The position numbers and the translations under genes were made by a program. Of a stretch of DNA of 12,692 bases, positions 12,650-12,692 are shown piece by piece. The notes beneath the pieces were generated by a model. That model was given only the letters and a program-made list of their open reading frames with translations, was not told the DNA's origin and made no database searches. The number at the start of each line of letters is the position of its first letter. Position 1 is the stretch's first letter. This DNA is from an uncultured Bacillota bacterium (lineage in GTDB: Bacteria > Bacillota > Clostridia > Peptostreptococcales > Anaerovoracaceae): assembly GCA_958448635.1 (NCBI GenBank), contig CAUDEQ010000056.1, positions 1 to 12,692 on the forward strand. Reading direction: 5' to 3'.

Positions 12650-12655
12650 TATAAT
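12650..12655 (+). promoter_or_regulatory. TATAAT box near the window end
   Basis: A perfect TATAAT on the plus strand follows the box array and precedes an AT-rich stretch. No good -35 box is found at 16-18 bp spacing (GACAAG at 18 bp is the nearest). It may be the -10 of a gene starting beyond the window. Confidence 0.35.
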
Positions 12656-12692
12656 GGTGTAAATTCAAAATTAACAAAAGTTTGAGCCATGC

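Overview
This is a bacterial window of about 50% G+C with Gram-positive, Clostridia-like character. The evidence is strong AGGAGG-type ribosome sites, sigma-A promoters (TTGACA-17-TATAAT type), many stem-loop terminators, a BMP-type purine/nucleoside ABC importer beside xpt, a sortase-like surface anchor (SPATG, hydrophobic stretch, RRR) and a DivIVA-like coiled-coil protein. An anaerobic member of the Eubacteriales is my best guess; the species is not determined.

Layout. Bases 1-1224 hold a minus-strand tRNA-Gly(CCC), a minus-strand gene for a solitary HTH/coiled-coil protein resembling IS3 OrfA, and two near-identical copies (6-55 and 1153-1202) of a long hairpin used as a terminator. Bases 1225-2298 hold two decapitated genes meeting near 1978: the C-terminal third of an FtsX-type ABC permease (minus) and the C-terminal tail of an anchored surface protein (plus). 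The simplest reading is one deletion that removed both 5' halves and the shared promoter region of a divergent pair. A perfect 32-base palindromic terminator (2358-2389) follows.

Bases 2514-3890 are a two-gene minus-strand unit: a DJ-1/PfpI protein, then a PHP-family phosphoesterase/nuclease. Bases 4029-9013 are the four-gene minus-strand importer operon: lipoprotein, double ABC ATPase and two permeases, with a TTGACA/TAAACT promoter at 9095-9123. The lipoprotein gene has its own terminator-like hairpin before the ATPase, probably to make excess binding protein. Just upstream is another minus-strand unit, a DivIVA-like coiled-coil protein followed by xpt. Xanthine phosphoribosyltransferase next to the importer suggests uptake and salvage of purines; I saw no purine riboswitch.

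From 11128 the direction changes. A plus-strand gene encodes a tail-anchored membrane protein with a small N-terminal domain, a long Ala/Glu-rich linker with 12-residue repeats and a single C-terminal membrane helix. It is divergent from the DivIVA-like gene. The last 485 bases have no gene but are rich in structure: three 16-bp tandem repeats, a terminator, a 22-bp-period direct repeat, and five TTCCACA(T/G) boxes in alternating orientation spaced about 3, 4, 3 and 3 helical turns apart, followed by a TATAAT. This resembles a DnaA-box cluster, so the window may end at a replication origin or a DnaA-binding locus. Nearly all genes to the left are transcribed away from it, as expected if a fork runs leftward. 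This is the most interesting lead in the window and remains unproven.
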